DNA of 64,000 nucleotides, from assembly GCF_023016005.1 (NCBI RefSeq), contig NZ_JALKAZ010000001.1, forward strand, positions 1,550,001 through 1,614,000. Reading direction: 5' to 3'. Source of the stretch: Erythrobacter sp. F6033 (GTDB lineage: Bacteria; Pseudomonadota; Alphaproteobacteria; Sphingomonadales; Sphingomonadaceae). The position numbers were made by a program, and so were the translations under genes. The notes under the pieces are model-generated. The model saw nothing but the letters and a program-made list of their open reading frames with translations, did not search any database and was not told where the DNA came from. Shown in pieces: positions 47,412-57,132 of this stretch (the stretch's first letter is position 1; each line of letters opens with the position of its first letter).

Positions 47412-48902
47412 TTACTCTAGGAAAGCGGCCGGGCTAATCTGCGCAAGAGTGCCTGCGAACTTCTCTGCATCCGCCTCATTGCCAAGCGCCTGAGCCGCCG
47501 CAAGCCTCAACTCGATCAATTTGGGATCGTTGCCAGCGCCGCGCGCAATCGCGTTGTCGAGCAACACGGCAACCCGCAGCCAATCTTCATCAAGAGCGCT
47601 TTGTTCGGCATACATCATCAAAGCCTCTGTATTAAGCGGCTCTGATCGAACTTGCCTGATGAGCAGCGTATCGGCTGCATCGTCATCTCCGCTCAGACGA
47701 TAGGTGGAGATAATCTTCTGCGTCAGCGGCCAAGCGCGGCGAATTTTTGATGCACGGCTGTAAAGAGCAAGCGCGCTTGCTCTATCTCCCCGTGCTAAGG
47801 CAGCATCGCCCGAAAGGGCGAGGATGTCGGACGATTCCGGAAAGCGCGATATCAATTCGTTCGCATAGCTGCGTGTGGCAGCGGCGTTGTTTGCTGAAAC
47901 CATGTCACGCATAGTTCGCGTGGGTTCGGGAAGCGCCGAACGCAAGGCATCGGGCACATCGAGCACCGCCAGTGCTCCATCCCGGGCAGCATAAGCCCTT
48001 TCGATCAATCCGTTTGCCCGTGCTTGCTGCCCAAGCCGTTCAAAGGAACGACCAACCAGCATGGTTAGATATGGAGAAGCGTCGCTTGCCTCTGCACGCG
48101 CGGCGAACCTGTCGACAATTTCGCGGTCACGGCCATTGAGCCACATGGCCCGTGCGAGCAATTCCATAACCCGTATGTTGCCCGGCTGCCGTGAAAGCAG
48201 ATCATCGAGCGACGTTGCCGCCGTATCAAAGTTGCCCTGCTGCATTTCACCCAGAGCATCCACAACCATCGCCGAAGGTACGCCTTCAGCGCGCATGCCG
48301 CTGCGATTGAGCAAGCTGCTAGCAAGAACAGGATCATTGCCCCGCACTGCCAACACGGCCTGAAGATAATGCACACGCGGATCGCGCGGATCGACTTCGG
48401 CAAGCGCGCGTACCGCTTCAAGCATGTCTTCGTTGCGGCCAAGATCGCCGAGCGTCCCGGCATATTCAGCCAGCAGATCGGTATTCTCTGGATGCAATGC
48501 CAGTCCGCTCTCAAACCAGCTCAATGACGCGTCAAGGCCATATGCATCACGAACCAGCTGCGCGCGCATGACGAGCGCAGGGGCAAATTGCGCGTCGAGC
48601 TCTAGGGCAAAATCAGCAGCTTCAAGAGCGCTAACATGCTCGCCACCGCGAAACCTCAGACGCGCAATATCCACCCACAAAGCCGCGTTTTCACGGTCAA
48701 TCGCGAGCGCTTCGTCATATAGCTTGCCAGCGGCAGCAAGATTGCCTTGCCCCATTTCAAAACGCGCATCTTCGACCAGGCGCTGAATTTCCGGGGTCAG
48801 AACCTGTCCGTCACCAGTCCCTCCCCCGCCGCCGGAACAGGCGGACAAAGCGAGCGCGGACGCCGCGAGAAATGTAATAGGAAGGCGGCTGAACTTACGC
48901 AT
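47412..48902 (-). CDS. TPR-repeat lipoprotein of the XrtA/PEP-CTERM-associated cluster
   Basis: A 496-residue lipoprotein (signal ending LSAC, Cys 22, then a Gly/Ser run) made almost entirely of tetratricopeptide repeats with alternating helices, for example AAGKLYDEALAIDRENAALWVDIARLRFRGG. It starts inside the end of prsR (ATG overlaps the stop region by eight bases) and is the last gene of the cluster. The described PrsT-type TPR lipoprotein of this system is about twice as long, so this is either a short form or a separate TPR protein. It probably scaffolds the polysaccharide machinery in the periplasm. Confidence 0.8.
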   Translation of the reverse strand: MRKFSRLPITFLAASALALSACSGGGGGTGDGQVLTPEIQRLVEDARFEMGQGNLAAAGKLYDEALAIDRENAALWVDIARLRFRGGEHVSALEAADFALELDAQFAPALVMRAQLVRDAYGLDASLSWFESGLALHPENTDLLAEYAGTLGDLGRNEDMLEAVRALAEVDPRDPRVHYLQAVLAVRGNDPVLASSLLNRSGMRAEGVPSAMVVDALGEMQQGNFDTAATSLDDLLSRQPGNIRVMELLARAMWLNGRDREIVDRFAARAEASDASPYLTMLVGRSFERLGQQARANGLIERAYAARDGALAVLDVPDALRSALPEPTRTMRDMVSANNAAATRSYANELISRFPESSDILALSGDAALARGDRASALALYSRASKIRRAWPLTQKIISTYRLSGDDDAADTLLIRQVRSEPLNTEALMMYAEQSALDEDWLRVAVLLDNAIARGAGNDPKLIELRLAAAQALGNEADAEKFAGTLAQISPAAFLE

Positions 48903-50259
48903 GAAGATCATACTGCTTTAGCAGATCATAGAGGGTCGGACGGCTGATACCGAGCAGCTTGGCCGTGCTCGAAATATTGCCCTCGCTGCGAGCGAGAGCA
49001 TGACGGATGACTTTCCGGTCTGCCTGTTCACGCGCAGCCTTAAGGTTCAACACCTCTGCATCCTCGTCTTCATCCCCGGTGAAATCGAGATCTTCGGCGT
49101 TCACCAGTTTTCCGTCAGCCATAATGACGGCCCGTTTCACCCGGTTTTCGAGCTCGCGGACATTGCCGGGCCATTCATGGCTGTCGACAGCAGTCAGTGC
49201 ATCGGGGGCAAAGCCTGTCACCGACGGGTTCATCTCTGCTGCAAACTTTTTGAGGAAAGCTTTGGCGAGCAGGATCGCATCTCCATGACGCTCAGCAAGG
49301 CCGGGAATGCGGACGACGATTTCTGCGAGACGATAGAAAAGGTCTTCGCGGAATGTGCCTTCGCCGATCATCGATTCAAGGTTCTGATGGGTGGCGCAGA
49401 CGATGCGCGTGTCGACAGCGATGGTTTTGCGTCCACCGATCCGCTCAATCGTGCGCTCCTGCAAGAACCGGAGCAGTTTCACCTGCAAAGGCAGCGGAAT
49501 ATCGCCAACCTCATCGAGGAAGAGCGTGCCACCGTTGGCGCTTTCAATCTTACCTTCGGTGGTTTTGACCGCACCAGTGAAAGCGCCCTTCTCGTGCCCG
49601 AACAGCTCGCTCTCGAGCAGGTTTTCGGGGATCGCAGCGCAGTTGATGGCAACAAATGGTCCATCTGCCCTGTCGCTTGCATCATGCAGACCCTGAGCCA
49701 GCAATTCCTTGCCCGTACCGCTAGCGCCCAGCAGCATGACAGAGACGCTGGTGCTCGCCACGCGTTCTATTGTGCGCGCGACTTTGACCATTTCCGGTGC
49801 GCCTGTGATGAGTCGCCCCAGAACGGTTTTATCGCCGCTGGTGCTCGCGAGCAGTCGGCGGTTTTCTTGTTCGATCTCGTGCAGATTGAATGCACGGCGA
49901 ACGATCAGGCCAAGCGCATCAATATCGACCGGCTTTTGATAGAAATCGTACGCTCCGCGCTCAATCGCCTGCAAGGCGCTTTCGCGGGCGCCGTGACCGC
50001 TGGCGACAATAACCTTGGTATCCGGCTTTAGCTCCATAATCGCGTCGAGCACGGCAAACCCTTCGGTCGTGCCGTCGGGATCAGGTGGCAGGCCGAGATC
50101 GAGAGTAACGACGGCGGGCATCTCGCTACGCAAAGCAGCGATGGCGCTTTCGCGGTCACCGGCGATGACAACATCAAAGTCTTCATACGCCCATTTGAGC
50201 TGCGCCTGCAGGCCCTCATCATCCTCGACAACGAGCAATGTCGGTTTCTTATCAGCCAT
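48895..50259 (-). CDS. prsR: PEP-CTERM-box response regulator PrsR
   Basis: A 454-residue NtrC-type regulator. The receiver has phospho-Asp 54 in VTLDLGLPPD. The AAA+ domain carries GASGTGKELLAQ (Walker A), the sigma-54-contact GAFTGA and the GGTLFLDEVGD Walker B. The C-terminal Fis-type helix-turn-helix includes ISSTAKLLGISRPTLYDLLKQY. It is stop/start coupled with prsK upstream (one-base overlap). PrsR with sigma-54 is thought to activate promoters of PEP-CTERM and exopolysaccharide genes. No clear sigma-54 site was found upstream of this cluster itself. Confidence 0.94.
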   Translation of the reverse strand: MADKKPTLLVVEDDEGLQAQLKWAYEDFDVVIAGDRESAIAALRSEMPAVVTLDLGLPPDPDGTTEGFAVLDAIMELKPDTKVIVASGHGARESALQAIERGAYDFYQKPVDIDALGLIVRRAFNLHEIEQENRRLLASTSGDKTVLGRLITGAPEMVKVARTIERVASTSVSVMLLGASGTGKELLAQGLHDASDRADGPFVAINCAAIPENLLESELFGHEKGAFTGAVKTTEGKIESANGGTLFLDEVGDIPLPLQVKLLRFLQERTIERIGGRKTIAVDTRIVCATHQNLESMIGEGTFREDLFYRLAEIVVRIPGLAERHGDAILLAKAFLKKFAAEMNPSVTGFAPDALTAVDSHEWPGNVRELENRVKRAVIMADGKLVNAEDLDFTGDEDEDAEVLNLKAAREQADRKVIRHALARSEGNISSTAKLLGISRPTLYDLLKQYDLHA

Positions 50260-52385
50260 TATGCGACCTCATTGGGCTGTTGAGCCGGTGTATCTGAAAG
50301 TGATGCAAGATTGCGGGTCTCGACGATGGGCAGCGTCACGGTGAAACGTGTGCCAACGCCTTCGCGCGATTCCACGGTGACGCGTCCGCCCATAGCTTTG
50401 ATCATTTCGCGCGCTTCAAATGCGCCGATGCCAAAGCCGCCTTGCTTGGATGAGATGAACGGTTTGAACAGCCCGCTGCGAACGAATTCCGGGCTCATTC
50501 CGTGCCCTGCGTCGACAATTTCAATCTGACCGTTGAGGCCTTGCATCGTCGCGCTCAGGAACACCGGATTTTCATTGTCGCTCGCATCAATAGCGTTCTG
50601 GATCAGATGGATCAGAGCTTGTTCCAACGCTTCCCCGCTTGCGAGCACAGCCACCCTTTCCGATTGAGCAATCGAAACGGGGTGAACGCCGACAAACCGA
50701 TCCGCGAGGCGGCGCACCACACCATCAAGTTGGACTTCCTGGATCTCCTCTACCGGCCCGGAACCATATCGGCCCAAGCGCGCGAGGAGCGCCTCCAATT
50801 TCTCCGAAGAATTGCGCAATGTGACTAACATATCAGCGCGAAATTCCGGGTTGTCCGCATGCTTTTGAGCATTGGCCGAAAGCAATGACATCTGGCTCGC
50901 CAGATTTTTGATGTCGTGCATCACAAACGCCATGCGGCGATTGAATTCATCAAAGCGGCTGGCATCCATCAAAGCCTGCTGCCCGGCCTGCTCCGCAAGG
51001 TAACTTGCAAGCTGCTGTCCAGCGACACGCAGAAGATCAAAGTCCTCCCAATCGAGGCTTCGCTCAATCCGCGGGCGTGCGAGCACAATCGCGCCAACCA
51101 AACGATCGAAATGGATCAGCGGGACAACAGCCCACACATCCTCAGCTTCACGAAGCCATTCGGGGACATGCGGCAATTCGCCGTGATGCTCCACACCGCT
51201 GCGCACTTCATCCAGATCGAGGATGTAGTTGTGCTTCTCAAGCAGCGCAGTCAGTTCATATTCGCCCGCAATCCCTGGCACTTCGAGCATTGACCAATTC
51301 CAGCGCGCGGTCAGTTCCAATTGCGCTTCTTCATTGGACACGAGCAGCACACCCGCGGGGCTGTCTGTCATGTCGGCGATGGCTTTGACCGCGCGCTCAT
51401 GGAAGCTGGCATCGGCCTTCGATCCGCGCCCAACAGTGCGCGTAAACCGAAGCCATTCTTCGCGGTAATCGTAGCGATGCTGAAACAGGTGCTTTGTCGC
51501 TGTGACCCGCAGCCACCCGCGAACACGCTTTGATGGCAGCCATGCGGCCGCGACGAGAATGCCGAGCACAAGGAACACGACTTGCCCTGCCCGCGCCAGA
51601 TCTCCGCCAATCAGAGTCAGCGATCGTGTCACCAGGACCATGATAATCAGATAGGACGCAATGACGAGCAGCGACAGTGTCTGGAATGTGACCGCGCGCG
51701 ACGGGCGGAACTGCAATCCGCGCCCGGCTACGCTGCCTCCAAAAGCCAACATAGCCGCAGCGATACCCGCGATGATGCCGCGCAGCGTAACCAGCATGTC
51801 GGGATATTCGCCGACAAGGTACGCTATGGTGTACAGGTTCAAATCATAGCCGAAGCTGAAAGCGAGCGCGATGCCGCTCCAGCGCAAAACCTGCCGCGAT
51901 GCGGCACCGGCACCGGCATAAAGGTTATGCAGCAGCACCAGTGCTCCGATCGCCACCAGCATATTGAGGACGGATGAAACCTCGAATGTCAGCGAGGCGA
52001 TTTCCGGGACATAGCCCGCACGATATTGGATCAAGAGCAGCACAGGCTGGAACAGTTGCACCAGCGCCAGCGCAATGATCACCGGTCTGATCGGTTTGAG
52101 ACTTTCATCCCGGCCATCCGCAGAGAACAGCCGGAAGATCACACCAATCAAAGCCAAATTGCGCGCTGTTTCAGCGAGAGTTGTGATCGGCTGAAACGGA
52201 CCCAGCCCAGCTGCAAGAGCGCACCATGCCGCCGTCGCGAAACATGCGAGAAGCAAGAACGAACGGTCAGGCCTGCCACGATCGCCAAACCGTGCAATCC
52301 AGAATCCCGCCCCTGCGCTAAGCACCCCGCCTGCAAAATAGCAGGCGAGGCTCGCATAGAATTCAAGGCCATCAAACGGAGGCAT
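50259..52385 (-). CDS. prsK: XrtA/PEP-CTERM system histidine kinase PrsK
   Basis: A 708-residue sensor kinase: seven or eight membrane helices (residues 8-270), a GAF domain (about 310-460), then a dimerisation helix with the unusual His motif FVMHDIKNLASQMSLL and a HATPase with LIQNAIDAS (N box), IVDAGHGM (G1) and GGFGIGAFEAREMI (G2). PrsK is the partner of PrsR; the two are encoded together and overlap by one base. The multi-helix sensor part suggests that a membrane or envelope signal is detected. Confidence 0.94.
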   Translation of the reverse strand: MPPFDGLEFYASLACYFAGGVLSAGAGFWIARFGDRGRPDRSFLLLACFATAAWCALAAGLGPFQPITTLAETARNLALIGVIFRLFSADGRDESLKPIRPVIIALALVQLFQPVLLLIQYRAGYVPEIASLTFEVSSVLNMLVAIGALVLLHNLYAGAGAASRQVLRWSGIALAFSFGYDLNLYTIAYLVGEYPDMLVTLRGIIAGIAAAMLAFGGSVAGRGLQFRPSRAVTFQTLSLLVIASYLIIMVLVTRSLTLIGGDLARAGQVVFLVLGILVAAAWLPSKRVRGWLRVTATKHLFQHRYDYREEWLRFTRTVGRGSKADASFHERAVKAIADMTDSPAGVLLVSNEEAQLELTARWNWSMLEVPGIAGEYELTALLEKHNYILDLDEVRSGVEHHGELPHVPEWLREAEDVWAVVPLIHFDRLVGAIVLARPRIERSLDWEDFDLLRVAGQQLASYLAEQAGQQALMDASRFDEFNRRMAFVMHDIKNLASQMSLLSANAQKHADNPEFRADMLVTLRNSSEKLEALLARLGRYGSGPVEEIQEVQLDGVVRRLADRFVGVHPVSIAQSERVAVLASGEALEQALIHLIQNAIDASDNENPVFLSATMQGLNGQIEIVDAGHGMSPEFVRSGLFKPFISSKQGGFGIGAFEAREMIKAMGGRVTVESREGVGTRFTVTLPIVETRNLASLSDTPAQQPNEVA

Positions 52386-53770
52386 TACCGCGCACCCTCA
52401 GGCCACAGAACCACGCGCACCGTTTGCAGCAGGATCACAAAGTCGAGAAACGGTGTGTAGTTCTTTGCGTAGTACAGATCGAATTCGAGCTTTTTGCGGC
52501 TGTCTTCCGTTGATGCACCATACGGGTAATTGATCTGCGCCCACCCCGTAATGCCCGGTTTCACCATGTGCCGTTCCGCAAAGAAAGGGATTTCCTCTTC
52601 AAGGCTTTCGACAAATTTGGGCACTTCAGGGCGCGGCCCGACAAAACTCATATGCCCCTTAAGCACACTCCACGTTTGCGGCAGCTCGTCGATCCGAACC
52701 TTGCGGATGAAACGGCCCATGCGGGTTATGCGAGGGTCATTTTCTTGTGCCCATTTCGACCCGTCCTTTTCAGCATCGGTGCGCATCGAGCGCAGCTTGT
52801 GCAGATAGAATGTCTGTCCATAGAGACCGACGCGCTCTTGCCGGAAGAAAGCAGGGCCTTTGCTGTCGAGCTTCACCAGAATCGCGAAAATCGCGATAAT
52901 TGGGAAAGTCAGCAGCAGCAGGATCAGGCTGGCCGTGATGTCGAACACGCGCTTAACCGCGCTTGAGAACATCCGGCCGCTCGAAAAACCGTCAGAGAAA
53001 ATGAGCCAGCTGGGATTAACCGTATCGAGATCGACCTTGCCCGTCTCACGCTCCATAAAACTGGAAAAGTCGTTGACGTGGCACCCCTTTGTCTTGATCC
53101 GCAAAAGGTCTTTGAGAGGAAGCGCGTTGCGGCGTTCTTGCAAGGCAAGCACCACTTCGCTGACCCCCAGATTTTCGACAAACCGGCCAAGGTCATGGAT
53201 CGCCTCACGCGGGATCGCTTCGTCTACGACACGCTCCGGCTCGCTCATCGCGATAAAGGAAACGACAGCAAAACCGGCTTCCGGTTGGTTTCCGAGCTCG
53301 CGCAGACGCTCTGCGCGGTCGCCCGCGCCCAGCACCATAACACGGCGGCGGAAAGCCGATGAGCCAAGGAAACTGTTGAGTACAAGTCGGTCCACAACAA
53401 GGACCAGAATGGCAAAACCCATCGCGTAGAGCAGCGTTGAGCGCCAGAACGCGTTGCTTGCGATTAAAAAGTCGATGAAAGCGAGCGCGATAATGCCAAG
53501 GCTGATCGCGACCAACAGGCGCGCTCCGGCAAAACGCAGCGACCGCAGGGCATACGGCCCGTATACCCCGACTGAAATCATCGCCAGCCACACGACCGCA
53601 GCAGAGCCGGAAAGCGCCAACCAGCGATCTGCGAATGGACCGGGATCCATGCCGATCTGTCCCGCGCGCACCTGCCAAGCAAGTTCGCCAGCCAGAAACA
53701 GAAGGCCAAAATCCAACAGGCCGAGAAGGATCACGGCATGCGGGATATAATGTTTAAACAAACGGATCAT
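52385..53770 (-). CDS. XrtA/PEP-CTERM-associated sugar transferase (TIGR03013 type)
   Basis: A 461-residue polyprenyl-phosphate sugar-1-phosphate transferase. Four to five N-terminal helices and a CoA-binding-like fold precede the catalytic bacterial sugar transferase domain (residues about 270-461). Key segments are KRVFDITASLILLLLTFPI, GPAFFRQERVGLYGQTF, KLRSMRTDAE, DELPQTWSVLKGHMSFVGPRP and KPGITGWAQINYPYG. It begins exopolysaccharide repeat assembly on the inner membrane. It is the first gene of the minus-strand cluster and ends one base inside prsK. Confidence 0.94.
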   Translation of the reverse strand: MIRLFKHYIPHAVILLGLLDFGLLFLAGELAWQVRAGQIGMDPGPFADRWLALSGSAAVVWLAMISVGVYGPYALRSLRFAGARLLVAISLGIIALAFIDFLIASNAFWRSTLLYAMGFAILVLVVDRLVLNSFLGSSAFRRRVMVLGAGDRAERLRELGNQPEAGFAVVSFIAMSEPERVVDEAIPREAIHDLGRFVENLGVSEVVLALQERRNALPLKDLLRIKTKGCHVNDFSSFMERETGKVDLDTVNPSWLIFSDGFSSGRMFSSAVKRVFDITASLILLLLTFPIIAIFAILVKLDSKGPAFFRQERVGLYGQTFYLHKLRSMRTDAEKDGSKWAQENDPRITRMGRFIRKVRIDELPQTWSVLKGHMSFVGPRPEVPKFVESLEEEIPFFAERHMVKPGITGWAQINYPYGASTEDSRKKLEFDLYYAKNYTPFLDFVILLQTVRVVLWPEGAR

Positions 53771-53872
53771 CTCGGCGGGCCGATACTCACAAAACTATTA
53801 TGAGCACCGGCCTTACGCGCGAGAAATTAAGTGTCGGTAAATTTTACAACACGATTGCAAACCCACACTTTT

Positions 53873-53888
53873 CCTAGCGTTTGCTAGG
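53873..53888. repeat. Short hairpin between the sugar transferase promoter and the ScfR-like gene end
   Basis: CCTAGC/GCTAGG around GTTT, flanked by TTTT and TAAAA. It may end the ScfR-like transcript, though no clean T-run follows. The surrounding 160 bases (53771-53930) must also hold the promoter of the XrtA cluster; nothing else was seen there. Confidence 0.4.
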
Positions 53889-53930
53889 TAAAAGGCGCGG
53901 TAAGCATAATGCTTACCGCACTTGATCAAA

Positions 53931-55265
53931 TCAGGGATTGGGCAGCGCAAGACGCGGCGGCGCTGGTGTCAAACAATCTGCTCGGCCGCAACGCGGACAT
54001 CCTACCCCTAATGGCACAGCATCCTGAGGATCAAGCGAGACACCGCGAGCATGGGCCAATTCGCCAGCAAACCGCGCCTCAAGTCCGAGCACAACCGACT
54101 TTCGAGCAGAGCAGGCGGCGCCATCGAATTCGACTGTTCTAGCAACAGTGAACCAATGTTTGGGCACAGCTTCGCCTTCTCCGAATGTGACCGCCTGTGT
54201 GAGTAGAGAGCCCCGCGCCTCAAAAGCGGCATAGGGCACCCACGCAGGCCAACGCGCACCGTCGATTGGATGCACTGCTCCACTGGCTCCAGCGCTAAAG
54301 TGAACCATGCGGCCCGTCCGCCCAAAACGCGCGCTGAAAAACGGCAGGCCGCGTTCGCCAAGCCGCTGCAATGTCGTGAGCCGCTGCGCGACTTGATCAA
54401 AGCTCGACGCGAAGCGGCGTTGAAGAATGGTCACGTCATAGGCGGATTGCTCGCAAGCCCGCAAAAACCGCCGGTAAGGCATCAGCAGCGCCGCCGCAGC
54501 ATAGTCCGTCACATGTTCATGGAAGAGCGCGCGCGCCTCATCGGCATCAAGCCGTGCTCCCGCTGTGATCGTCTCAATATGGTCGCGCAATTCCAAAGCC
54601 CCAACCTGACGCGCAATTTGAAATCTACGCGCTGCGCCGGGCAGCATCTCGGACAATTGTAACTGCCGGTTATGCAGGTCCAGACGGTGGACGATGCCCG
54701 GCATCACGTCAGCGGGCAGAATGCGTACGGACAATTGATGTTTCTCGCGCAAACGATCGGCAAGCGCCGCACCAGTGTCGGAACGCGACAGACGAAGTTC
54801 GTCCGCCATCGCTTCTGCTGCATCGTCCAAATCGGCGAAATGATTCTGCCAGCGTTCGACCGCTTCGCGCGCCTGTTTTGCGGGGTCTTCGCTTTGCTGT
54901 CCCCCCTCGCCTGCCGAATCATATAGCCGCGCGAAAGCGGCGGCGGCTTGCGGTGCGGCGGCGAGAAACTCCTGCAGCTCTTCGCGGTCTATGCCGAGAT
55001 CGGCAAACCTTTTGTCAGACATGCGACGGACCAATCCGTCCAATCCACCAATCGCCTCATCTTCGCGCAACGTGCGCGGGTCAAAATCAAACCGCTCAAT
55101 CACTTGCACAAGAACGCGCGCGGACAAGGGCCGCTGATTTCGCTCGATCAAATTGAGATAGCTTGGTGAAATGCCAAGGGACGCGGCCATTGCGGCCTGA
55201 GTGAGCCCTTCGCGTTTGCGCAAACGGCGCAGAGCGGGGCCAGCGAGGAGTGAGTTATCAGCCAT
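53931..55265 (-). CDS. ScfR/RamB-like XRE transcriptional regulator (short-chain fatty acyl-CoA type)
   Basis: A 444-residue regulator. The N-terminal HTH (residues 8-62) reads ALRRLRKREGLTQAAMAASLGISPSYLNLIE. A central DUF955/IrrE-like helical region and a C-terminal domain with a Cys cluster (CPRCGRADC) follow, as in the ScfR/RamB group that senses acyl-CoA status and controls isocitrate lyase and the glyoxylate shunt. It is divergent from aceA; a perfect 16-bp palindrome sits nine bases before its start, arguing for autoregulation. Usually about 470 residues; this one is slightly shorter at the end. Confidence 0.88.
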   Translation of the reverse strand: MADNSLLAGPALRRLRKREGLTQAAMAASLGISPSYLNLIERNQRPLSARVLVQVIERFDFDPRTLREDEAIGGLDGLVRRMSDKRFADLGIDREELQEFLAAAPQAAAAFARLYDSAGEGGQQSEDPAKQAREAVERWQNHFADLDDAAEAMADELRLSRSDTGAALADRLREKHQLSVRILPADVMPGIVHRLDLHNRQLQLSEMLPGAARRFQIARQVGALELRDHIETITAGARLDADEARALFHEHVTDYAAAALLMPYRRFLRACEQSAYDVTILQRRFASSFDQVAQRLTTLQRLGERGLPFFSARFGRTGRMVHFSAGASGAVHPIDGARWPAWVPYAAFEARGSLLTQAVTFGEGEAVPKHWFTVARTVEFDGAACSARKSVVLGLEARFAGELAHARGVSLDPQDAVPLGVGCPRCGRADCLTPAPPRLALPNP

Positions 55266-55273
55266 ACCCCTTC

Positions 55274-55289
55274 TGTAAATATATTTACA
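55274..55289. promoter_or_regulatory. Perfect 16-bp palindrome, operator of the ScfR-like gene / aceA region
   Basis: TGTAAATATATTTACA is its own reverse complement. It is placed nine bases upstream of the regulator start codon and about 128 bases before aceA. Likely the binding site of the regulator encoded alongside. Confidence 0.7.
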
Positions 55290-55321
55290 AGCTTACACAA
55301 GAATTACCTGATTTCGGCATA

Positions 55322-55341
55322 TACAGACAAGAAAGTCTGTA
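55322..55341. promoter_or_regulatory. Second inverted repeat in the aceA promoter region
   Basis: TACAGAC and GTCTGTA with six bases between (AAGAAA), 75 bases before aceA. It shares the TAC/GTA ends with the 16-bp palindrome and could be a weaker site for the same factor. Confidence 0.45.
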
Positions 55342-55416
55342 AGTTTTCCTGTTATGCTGCGCTGCACCACTGCATAAAAAGGCCATCACCTCTCCCCACG
55401 AAGCAGGATACCTCTG

Positions 55417-57015
55417 ATGACCTATCAAAACACCATCGCACAGATGCAAAACATCATCGAAGCCAACGGCCCAAGCTGGGGCGCAATCGACGCCGAAGCG
55501 ACCGCTCGTATGGCGATCCAAAACCGTTTCCCGACCGGCCTCGACATTGCGAAATACACCGCAAAGATCATGCGCGCCGATATGGACGCCTATGATGCTG
55601 ACCCGGCGGCCTACACTCAATCGCTCGGCTGCTGGCACGGATTTATCGCTCAGCAAAAGATGATTTCGATCAAGAAACACTTTGGCAGCACGAAACAGCG
55701 TTACCTCTACCTGTCGGGTTGGATGGTTGCCGCGCTTCGCAGCGAATTCGGCCCACTGCCGGATCAGTCGATGCATGAAAAGACCAGCGTTCCTGCGCTG
55801 ATCGAAGAGCTCTACACCTTCCTGAAACAAGCCGATGCGCGCGAGCTTGGCGGTCTTTTCCGCGATCTCGACGCAGCGCGTGATGCTGGTGACGAGCTCA
55901 AGGCGAAAGACATCCAGAACCAGATCGACAATTATGAAACGCATGTCGTTCCGATCATTGCCGATATCGATGCCGGTTTCGGTAATGCCGAGGCAACATA
56001 CCTGCTCGCCAAGAAGATGATTGAGGCGGGTGCCTGCGCTCTGCAGATCGAAAATCAGGTTTCGGACGAGAAACAATGCGGTCACCAAGACGGCAAAGTC
56101 ACCGTCCCGCATGAAGATTTCGCACAGAAAATCCGCGCCTGTCGCCATGCATTCTTGGAAATGGGTGTCGAAGACGGCGTGATCGTTGCTCGCACAGACA
56201 GCCTTGGTGCTGGCCTTACCAAGCAGATTGCCTACACCAAAGAGCCGGGCGATCTGGGTGACCAGTACAACAGCTTCCTAGATTGCGATGAAGTCGATCC
56301 GGCCAACATTTCGAATGGCCAAGTCTTCATCAGCCGCGATGGCAAGCTCATGGCGCCAAAACGTCTTCCATCGAACCTGTTCCAGTTCCGCGCTGGCACC
56401 GGAGAAGACCGCTGCGTTCTGGATGGTATCACGTCGCTTCAGGCGGGCGCTGATTTGCTGTGGATCGAAACCGAGAAACCGCATGTCGAGCAGATCGCCG
56501 GCATGGTCGACCGGATCCGCGAAGTCGTCCCGAATGCAAAGCTGGTTTACAACAACTCGCCTTCGTTCAACTGGACACTCAATTTCCGCCAGCAAGTGTT
56601 TGATGCGATGGCAGAAGCGGGCAAAGATGTGTCAGCGTATGACCGCGACCGTTTGATGAGCGTCGATTACGATGCGACCGAGCTCGCGATTGAGGCCGAT
56701 GAGAAAATCCGCACGTTCCAGGCTGATGCCGCGAAACGTGCCGGTATCTTCCACCACCTCATCACGCTGCCGACCTATCACACCGCTGCGCTCAGCACGG
56801 ATAACCTTGCGAAGGAATATTTCGGCGACCAGGCGATGCTTGGCTACGTGAAGAACGTCCAACGCGAAGAAATCCGTCAGGGTATCGCCTGCGTGAAGCA
56901 CCAGAACATGGCTGGCTCCGACATCGGGGACGATCACAAGGAATACTTCGCTGGCGAAGCAGCCCTGAAAGCGGGCGGCAAGGACAACACGATGAACCAG
57001 TTCGCCGCTGCTTAA
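55417..57015 (+). CDS. aceA: Isocitrate lyase (large form)
   Basis: Splits isocitrate into glyoxylate and succinate, the first step of the glyoxylate shunt used for growth on acetate and fatty acids. The 532-residue length is that of the large bacterial form. The catalytic loop is KQCGH at residues 219-223 (KKCGH in the classic form, with the nucleophilic Cys kept). IIADIDAGFGN (181-191) binds Mg2+, and DLLWIETEKPHVEQI lies in the C-terminal part. It is divergent from the ScfR-like regulator. Malate synthase is not in the window. Confidence 0.96.
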   Translation: MTYQNTIAQMQNIIEANGPSWGAIDAEATARMAIQNRFPTGLDIAKYTAKIMRADMDAYDADPAAYTQSLGCWHGFIAQQKMISIKKHFGSTKQRYLYLSGWMVAALRSEFGPLPDQSMHEKTSVPALIEELYTFLKQADARELGGLFRDLDAARDAGDELKAKDIQNQIDNYETHVVPIIADIDAGFGNAEATYLLAKKMIEAGACALQIENQVSDEKQCGHQDGKVTVPHEDFAQKIRACRHAFLEMGVEDGVIVARTDSLGAGLTKQIAYTKEPGDLGDQYNSFLDCDEVDPANISNGQVFISRDGKLMAPKRLPSNLFQFRAGTGEDRCVLDGITSLQAGADLLWIETEKPHVEQIAGMVDRIREVVPNAKLVYNNSPSFNWTLNFRQQVFDAMAEAGKDVSAYDRDRLMSVDYDATELAIEADEKIRTFQADAAKRAGIFHHLITLPTYHTAALSTDNLAKEYFGDQAMLGYVKNVQREEIRQGIACVKHQNMAGSDIGDDHKEYFAGEAALKAGGKDNTMNQFAAA

Positions 57016-57034
57016 ACAGGCCTAGGCCAACCGT

Positions 57035-57059
57035 AGGGCCGGATATATGATCCGGCCTT
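57035..57059 (+). terminator. Hairpin after aceA
   Basis: AGGGCCGGAT and ATCCGGCCTT pair over ten bases (one G-U) around ATATG, 20 bases after the aceA stop. No T-run follows, so termination may be partial. Confidence 0.6.
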
Positions 57060-57132
57060 GCGGGAACGTTCCTAGCCTTCCATTAGAATTGCCACCATCA
57101 CCACATCCATGATTGGAAAAGGGAGAGACACA

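Noticed and set aside
53771..53930. Sigma-54 promoter for the XrtA cluster
   Set aside because: No TGGCAC...TTGC-type element with the right spacing was found; the nearest sequences match only weakly.
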